Part shown: positions 57,165 through 64,000 of the stretch, piece by piece
How the letters are laid out: the number at the start of each line of letters is the position of its first letter
Numbering within the stretch: position 1 is the stretch's first letter
Origin: Deroplatys truncata
Lineage: Eukaryota; Arthropoda; Insecta; Mantodea; Mantidae
Length of the DNA: 64,000 nt
Direction: 5' to 3'
Assembly (NCBI GenBank): GCA_030765065.1
Contig: CM060990.1
Span: 664,962,618-665,026,617, forward strand
Notes under the pieces: generated by a model
What the model was told of the DNA's origin: nothing
The model's input: the letters and a program-made list of their open reading frames with translations, nothing else
Databases searched by the model: none
Position numbers and translations under genes: made by a program

Positions 57165-57910
57165 TGTGAACAGCATAACTCAGAAACGAACAGTCGGATA
57201 AACACCAAACTTGATATTTAGGTTCTGTATCTTCCAGAGATGCGACAAGAAGGTTCTCAAGAACATCCCCTCACCCCAGATTACCCTTTACATGGAACAT
57301 TTTTCGAACATTTTAATTTTCTCAAAAATGGCTAACGATTTTGATTAAAATATCATATGTTTAAGATATTTTCACGACAAATAAAATGTATATCTTGAAT
57401 TTTCTGGGAATGTCTACAAAAGTATTCTTCATTGTGAACGACTTTTGCACAACTGGTAAACCATAAGAGATAGACAAAATTTTACTACACAAAAAATGTA
57501 GATCGCGTTAAAATACACAGTTTATGTCATATACTTTTTTTTTTGTTGAGTGAACCATTTTCGAGATATTGCTTGTTATTCCCTTAAATTTTTCAATACT
57601 TATTTTCTCAAATGGGAATTCGATATTCATTTTTTTGTCTTGTATATGCAAAGAGTATTAATCTGTGGTAAAGAAAATGGTGCTGCACCTAGCAACCAGC
57701 TATTAAGAGATATGTATATGCATAGAGGCTACTGTATTTCTCTATTGCCCTTGTAAATATATATTCCCCTTACATCTACAAGAAACTTAGCAATAGGATA
57801 GACTCTGCTAATGTTTATCTCGATTAGCATGAAGTAGATGGAGAATAAGCGTTTGTAAAAATAGTTTGTACAAGAGTAGAGAAAGTCATGTGAATGTAAC
57901 ACATCAGATA
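56998..57910 (+). repeat. D-family repeat inserted in E element; ends defined
   Basis: Runs from ACTTTCTCTACTACGTATAG to CACATCAGATA, 913 bp, between two TTTTT runs (56993-56997 and 57911-57915). The second E copy at 61368 lacks it and reads TTTGATTTTTTTTAAATGGG there. This is the best definition of the D unit in the window. It contains a (GT)17 run at 57130-57163. Confidence 0.88.
57130..57163 (+). repeat. (GT)n microsatellite
   Basis: 34-base GT run expanded from the CCGTGTGTGTGTCTG motif that is short in the other D copies. Confidence 0.95.
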
Positions 57911-58390
57911 TTTTTATAATGGGAACTTAAGTTTTTTGTGTTCTTATTAGAAAATGGTTTGTAAAAACCTGTTTATTTTATGATGAGGAATAAGGAAACA
58001 AAATGAAAAATTTTGTTCCCAATTACGAAATGTAACTTGACCCTCAAATGATCATCCATGATTGTCCAACCGTTCATTGCGCTCTTCGTACACAGCCATT
58101 CAGAATGTTCATTGTTATATATGTTGGTGTAAGAACAATTACAAAGTGCTTTTTACAAATGTTGTTTATAGTTTTTTATGAGAAGTGAGAAAACAACTTA
58201 AAAAAAGTAGGTTCTAATTAAAACAACCAAATTTACCCTAAAATGACCATCATAACGTCTTCCAAATAAAACACGACTAATGACATTTACTTTCTCCCAT
58301 AACATCAAGCAACTTTTATCAACGACATTTCTTTCTACAACCCTTAGTTTTGGAGATATTGTACAGTCTTGAATTAAATGGTCCTTCCTG

Positions 58391-61367
58391 TATATAATTT
58401 ACCTTAGACGTAGTCAATTTAATCAGAAATAGCCTTTGTTACATTACGCCTCCTAGAAAAAGCAGTATATGTTTATGTACCTCAAGCACTTTGTATTACT
58501 AGACAAAAGACACTGCGATAATACCTCAAAATTACAATAAATGTTGTGTTTGTAAGAAAAATTATTATTAACATTGTGCGAGTCCTCAATGCAAGTTCAT
58601 GAATCGTCCAGAGGTTACATAAGTGTAAACTCAATTAAATTTTTCAGTCAATGGAGGCGCAAATTAGATCGAATAGATGCATAAGTGTGGATAGCTTATA
58701 TTATCATAAATAAATGACCAGTACCAACAGTGAAAATAAAATAATGGATTTTATTTTCTTTTTTATTAAAATTAGACCTAAAAGCATTTGCACTTCATGC
58801 TGCAAAATAAATGTGCAGGGGTCGCACCGGCATTTAGCGATGCCGGAATGGAATGAATTGCACGGCATCTTGCGTAGCTTTTTAACGCTAGCAGTTGGAA
58901 ATATTAACAGTAGAAGAGGGCGTAATTATTATCATAAGCAATTACGTAACTAAAATATTTCTAGAGTATCCTCGCAGAATAGATGGCCATACTCGTCTAT
59001 AAAGGCATTCTACTTCGTGTAGTTTCTGAAAAGCGTAGCGCATTAACATCCATGTAAAGCAGTTTATATTTTTTAAACATTATATATTTAAATGTAATGT
59101 ATGTAAATCTTGAACTTCTTCACTTAAAAACGCCTAAATAGGAAATAGTTAAAACCTGGCTAGGACATATGAATCATGGAAAATATTACATTTTCTGGAG
59201 TATTTCCTTTATTATGTTAGGCTACTCTGTACTGAAATTGTAATTTCTAAAAGTTTCAACCACTTTAGTTGAAATTTGTATCGCATACTTGTTCAACATA
59301 ATTATAATAGAAAATCAACTTCCATGATCATTATCTGACATAAAAGAAAAACGATTCATATGTAAAATGCACCAAATGATGAATATTTAAAGATTTCTAA
59401 ACTTAAAATCGTTTCCAACTATTTCACAAATGCAGTAGGTACTTTACAGTCAATAACAAAAATCTTTATAAAGAAAAATAATAAAATATGTAACACTTTT
59501 AGTTTTATAGAAGTAAATTATTGAAACCTTAAATCCAAAACTATGCTTGATATAAGGAAGAAGCGTTTTAGAACTATTCATCCACCTTTAAAGAACTTAA
59601 ACTGAAGATTTGGAGGAAACTATTCACAAATTGTGTCATGGAAAGCTTTAAGGTGACAAAAATATTAAATTTTATAACTTCATGCACTATTTGCACAGAT
59701 ATGCACACGTTCATTTAACTATTGCAACTGAATTGTGATTCTACGAGATTTGGGTATTTTTGTATAACTATTTTAGGTTCTGTCTAAAGTTCAATATTCC
59801 TTTATCCTAAGATATTTATTAATAGTAACATAATGAACGAATTCCTTCCATATTTTACGTGATGTTTCCGAATTTGAGTTAATCTTCGCTTTATATTTTA
59901 CAGGTCCGAAAAATGCATATGTTTACCGTAATTATAATGCTGAAATATGATAATAATAATTAATAAAGCTTATCTACTCCTACTGAGCAATATTTCTTTC
60001 CGAGTTCATATTAAACAGATACCTTACTTTAATTGCAGCCTAGAGGAATGCATGGAAACCCCGTTATCAGTATTATGTTATCTATTTACATTTTAAGTAT
60101 CAGTCAATGTGCCCATACGATTTGTATATATTAAGCAGACCAACTATGAAAATTGTAAAAAAAATCTGAAAAATTCAGCTTTTGTACACAAAATTTAAGA
60201 AGAATTAAGTGGCTCTAAAATCCTCAGTGTCAGCCAACATAAGAATGCTGTTTTGAAATCTAAACTCGTCTCTCTACTCATAAGAGTAATTTATTACTTT
60301 AAAATGTTTATCAAATAGTCTTAAGATAACAGTAAATAAAAGTTATTCCTGAAAATTTTCAGAATAGTAAAAATGACGAAGTATATGCCTTTAAAAATAA
60401 TTTTAGGAAATGAAAGAAACGTAAAAAGCAAAGTATATACTTCGAATTTGTTTTCTGAAATAATTAATGATATGCAAATCACGTAATAAGTTTATTAGTC
60501 AAATTACAAAATTAAAATTTTGTTCCAAAAATTTTGCAAACTGCAAAGAGAATTTACTGTAGAAAATATACTTTTTTTCTTTTTTTCTCAAGGATTACTG
60601 AAGAAATTTATCTGAAGATTTGGAAGTTTGTTATAGAATATATTACAAATATCTTGTAAAAATGTATTAAGAAATACATGCTCTCCATAATCACAGGTTG
60701 ACCACCTTAGTCGGACGCGGAGTATTCCATCGTACTGTTTGACTTAATGTATGTGTGGGTGATAAAAATTCCAAATGGAATATGCAAGTCCAATAAAAAA
60801 CTGTAGAAAGTTTTCATTTATAAAGAAGAAATCAGAGCATCACGCCTATTGTCTTAAATTCAGTTATAATTTCTCTTGTTCATTCCGAGAGTTTTTTTGG
60901 GGGGGCGGCATTTAGGAGGTATATTCTAGTTTTGAGATAAAATACTTTTTTCTCATAAAAAGCACATTATGTAGTCGGCATAACTTAACAGATATAGAAG
61001 TCACAATATCATGTCTGTGTAAGTGATAATTCATGTCGATCCATGTTTTGATTTGCGTTATTCTTTATAGCAATGTTTCAATTTATTAATATTTTTATAT
61101 ACCTAATTAATTCATAATTTGTTTTTTACTCTGTCCTTGATGACAGCCCATAAATACACGAGTTGTCATTGTTTCATAAATAAATATGAGTAACATTCTC
61201 TTAAAAAAATCATTATAAGCAGAAATATGAGCAGTGCAGTAGCAATATAGACATCATAGCCGTCCTCTTAATTTTGCACTTATTGTAGCGATGATGATGA
61301 TTTTACTGTAAATTTTACGAGATCAAGTAACGTCCCCATCTATGTTATGGGTAAAATGAGTACTTTA
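58391..61367. other. Intron sequence, no feature recognised
   Basis: AT-rich. One 79-codon frame (58714-58953) has a Met start but no recognisable domain and no flanking splice signals that persuade me. Confidence 0.5.
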
Positions 61368-62013
61368 CAGGAGGATTATTTAAGTTGAGACTATACAGTA
61401 TCTCCAAAACTAAGCGATGTAGAAAGTAATGTCTTGAATAAAAGTTGTTTGATATTATGGGGGAAAGTAAATGCCATTAGTCTTGTTTTGTTTGGAGGGC
61501 GTTGCGATATCATTTTAGGGTAAATTTGATTTTTTTTAAATGGGAACCACATTTTGTATGTTTTTTTCTCATTAGATAATGGTTTATAAAACGCTGTTTA
61601 TTTTGTGATGAGGAATAAAGAAACAATAAAAAATTCTGGTTCCCAATTACGAAACATAACTTCAACCTCAAATAATCATCCATGGATGGTCCAACCATTC
61701 ATTGCGCTCTTCGTACACAGCCATTCAGAATTTTCGTTTTTATTTACGTGGGTGTTAGAACAATTGAAAAGTGTTTATACGAATGTTGTTTAGTTTTTGT
61801 ATGAGGAGTGAGAAAACAACATAAAAAGGTAGGTTCCCATTTTAAAAAATTAAACTGACTCTAGAATGACCATCATAACCTCCTCCAAATAAAACACGAC
61901 TAATGGCATTTGTTTTCCCCCATAATATCAAGCAACACTTATTAAAGACATTTCTTTCTACAACGCTTAGTTTTGGAGATATTGTACAGTCTCAACTTAA
62001 ATGGTCCAACCTG
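61368..62013. mobile_element. E-family foldback element, copy 2 (uninterrupted, 646 bp)
   Basis: Ends CAGGAGGATTATTTAAGTTG (left) and CAGGTTGGACCATTTAAGTT (opposite strand, right), flanked by TA (61366-61367, 62014-62015), with about 165-bp inverted arms. The middle includes AAATGGGAACC, GTGATGAGGAATAA and TTCATTGCGCTCTTCGTACA, shared with copy 1. Noncoding. Confidence 0.85.
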
Positions 62014-63469
62014 TATATAGACGTGAACGCATATAAATGCACGTTTCCGTTACAGCCATCCGAATTGTACTTCCTAGAGGGACAAGCATATCAATACACT
62101 TAGTGTGTTTTACTCTGGAGCTTTTATTGTGCACACTTCTGTTCTATAAATGTCAATACACAAAAGAATTTTTGAAAGTAGTTGGGAAACTAACGCGTAA
62201 CAAAAGCATCTTTACTTCTTCGAGTCTTATAGCGCAGAAATACGAAACTTTTGTTTTTATCGCCTGCATTATATACATATTAGCAGCGTGGTTAAACTTG
62301 GTATGTTGATAACAAATATGTTTTAAACTTGAATTGTTCCATTACGTGGTTACTTTCCATTTAAAATGTACATAATTACTTCGATAAAATAAAAAGTGTC
62401 GTTCTTATGTGATGGTTTGGACGAATAATAGTTACAATTTACTTTTCCTTCATTTCTACTCACGTCTTGCTATGAAACTTTAACAAACATTAATTACGAA
62501 GTTTGTTTCAACCCTTTAAAGCTATTGCATTTACACGTAATAAGCACACTCATATCCAATCTCATTATAATTTTCTCCTAAGGTAAACTGCCAACTTGTT
62601 AGACAGAGAAACCAGTATAATTCTACCTGATATTATTTTGGTGGGAGGGGGGACTATTTAGTGACAGCCATAGACAATGTAGCATTATTTTACATGAGAT
62701 TATAACTTCCTGCAGGGACAGTGAAAACAAATTTATTCATAAATTTTGCAAGCATATATGTAACGAAACGTTTAAAAAACTTAGTACGAACAAACTGTAA
62801 GCAAATTCATATAGAATTCTATTTCTGCTCCGTTTTAATCAATATATCGAACTCTTAGAGCCAATATCAGGAAGCATTACGTCATCTAATGACGTATTCC
62901 ATCGACGTCAAACATTTCCTTCGGCTTTTATACTGTAATTGTAAGTATTCGTTTCCAGTTTAAAAAAACTCCTGCAGCCAGATTAACACTGAGAAAATAC
63001 AAATTTTTATTCAGTTTACCTGTTCTGGTGTTTCACAAGGTATTTCCTTTTCTTAGTTTTGTCATTTTCTAAATATTTCAGAGAATTTTCAACATTTTTG
63101 TGTATGGCTGTTACAAAATTGCTTTTATACGCATTTACAAGAGCAACATTTTTGGTGTAATATCTGAAATGGCGGTGAAAATGTAAAAGTCGGCAATTAT
63201 CAAGCTTTCTCGGAGCTTCAGAATGCCTCAATGCTCACGTCTTCGCAAATGTGTTCTCGTCAGTTTAAATATGTCGGCGGAATTGTCAGACATACAAAGA
63301 AATCTGTTCTCCTAAATGCATGTAAAGTAATTTTGCGAACAATACACATGCAAAATTGAAAAGTGATAATAATTCTAAAAATCCTATAAGGTAATAAAAT
63401 ATAAAACCTGGAAAACGCTAGAGTACGTAAGCGTAAATCTAAACATCGCTTGTTCTTTCCGCGTATTAA
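62014..63469. other. Intron sequence, no feature recognised
   Basis: AT-rich, with frames up to 90 codons that show no recognisable family. TAATGACGTATTCC and the surrounding sequence at 62880-62900 stand out only weakly. Confidence 0.5.
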
Positions 63470-64000
63470 AAAATCTGATTTGTTGCATTCACATGACTTT
63501 CTCTTCTCACTGTTTATATAGGGCTTGCAGCCCCTAGAACTTACACCGTGCATAGAGTTAGAGACCTTAGGAGGAGCAGAACATTGAATCAGAGAATGAA
63601 GAATCCGGGACGGGAATCGGCCCGTAGCCAGGTATGAGAGTGAGGGAAGATGATATGAAATGAAGGTAAAATAGATAAAGGGAAATATGATGGAGCATTC
63701 GGTAGAATGTATGGCGGAGGGAACCGGAGAACCTGCTCAAACACCGCTTCGTCTACCACAAATTCCAATGCGGGTCCCTGGGATCGAACCCTGGTCGCCT
63801 TAGTGGGAGGCGAGCGGTCTAACCACGGCGCATTAGACAATTTGCTGGATAAAAAACATGATGCGTTACTTTCACATGACTTTCTCAATCCACTATCGTT
63901 TGTGCTATATAGATCCTACAAACGATTCCAACAAAATCTTATTTTTCCATTTACTAATCGAGATAAACTTTTGCAAAACGAGTTTCATAATCATTATACA
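63470..64000 (-). repeat. D-family repeat, reverse copy, split by SINE2 and cut by window end
   Basis: TCTGATTTGTTGCATTCACATG...CTTTCTCTTCTC at 63472-63511 and a second similar start at 63855-63890 (ATGATGCGTTACTTTCACATG). The repeat continues to the window end (TACAAACGATTCC, TCGAGATAAACTTTTGC). The doubled start could be a target-like duplication made with the SINE insertion or a tandem copy. Confidence 0.65.
63512..63835 (-). repeat. SINE2, reverse copy
   Basis: On minus: GCCGTGGTTAGACCGCTCGC head, GGGTTCGATCCCAGGG (B box) and GCATTGGAATTTGTGG. The body follows, more diverged towards the 3' end (CCTAAGGTCTCTAAC, AAGTTCTAGGGGCTGC). No clean target duplication outside the D-like flanks. The 99-codon frame over it is SINE sequence. 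Confidence 0.85.

Larger units (their letters stand above)
56832..58390. mobile_element. E-family foldback element, copy 1, with a D repeat inside
   Basis: Inverted ends of about 165 bp: TAGCGTGGACCATTTAAGTT on the left, and on the opposite strand at the right CAGGAAGGACCATTTAATTC. Both continue through CTCCAAAACTAAG, GTTGTAGAAA, GGGAAAGTAAATG and AAACACGACTAATG or its complement. TA flanks both ends (56830-56831, 58391-58392). Without the D insertion it is about 641 bp. Noncoding, so a miniature element of the Tc1/mariner superfamily is most likely. Confidence 0.82.

Noticed and set aside
1..64000. CRISPR array, bacterial operon or phage-like defence cluster
   Set aside because: No regularly spaced direct repeats, ribosome-binding sites or closely packed genes; the DNA is plainly eukaryotic.

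Overview
This window is AT-rich eukaryotic nuclear DNA, almost certainly from an insect. It carries Tc1 and mariner relics, RNase H-bearing LINE tails, a Penelope-like element, hAT relics and several tRNA-derived SINE families. The mixture and size of the SINEs would suit a large-genome polyneopteran such as a cockroach or termite, but that is a guess. Nothing bacterial, organellar or viral was seen. Most of the sequence is layered repeat DNA, and almost all long reading frames are decayed transposon genes.

Host-like content is sparse. (1) At 53291-53753 there is a good first coding exon of a membrane-anchored collagen (MACIT type). It has a short cytoplasmic part, one membrane segment, a coiled coil, a basic site and a Cys-Ile-Cys-Pro-Pro-Gly lead-in cut by a splice donor. 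It lies about 1 kb downstream of a CpG-rich, promoter-like block (about 52060-52400), and everything to the window end would be its first intron. (2) At 23471-23777 there is a textbook heat-shock promoter: a perfect four-pentamer heat-shock element, a second element, a TATA box and an ATG-free leader. No chaperone gene follows it. (3) At 25875-26183 (minus) there is a 102-codon ATG frame of unknown nature.

Layout. 1-10 kb: a long inverted-repeat unit (called LIR here), a D-family repeat, LINE crumbs, SINEs, and a Tc1 copy nested in a SINE. 10-23 kb: a third LIR copy, SINEs, a Penelope-like relic with reverse-transcriptase and GIY-YIG-like remnants, a short inverted-repeat element with a Tc1-type helix-turn-helix remnant, and a mariner. 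23-29 kb: the heat-shock promoter, the unknown frame, a long-TIR miniature element and a LINE RNase H tail. 29-41 kb: nested SINEs in D repeats, three LIR copies and hAT fragments. 41-51 kb: LINE tails, an inverted SINE dimer and a dense D-repeat cluster. 51-64 kb: the collagen promoter, first exon and intron, holding two foldback elements (E), one with a D repeat inserted.

Repeat names used here (LIR, D, E, SINE1-4) are local labels. Several nested insertions can be resolved because an uninterrupted paralogue lies in the same window: D in E, SINE1 in the helix-turn-helix element, and Tc1 in SINE4. No clearly new functional system was identified. The heat-shock promoter without a gene and the strictly alternating LIR repeat are the most unusual observations.
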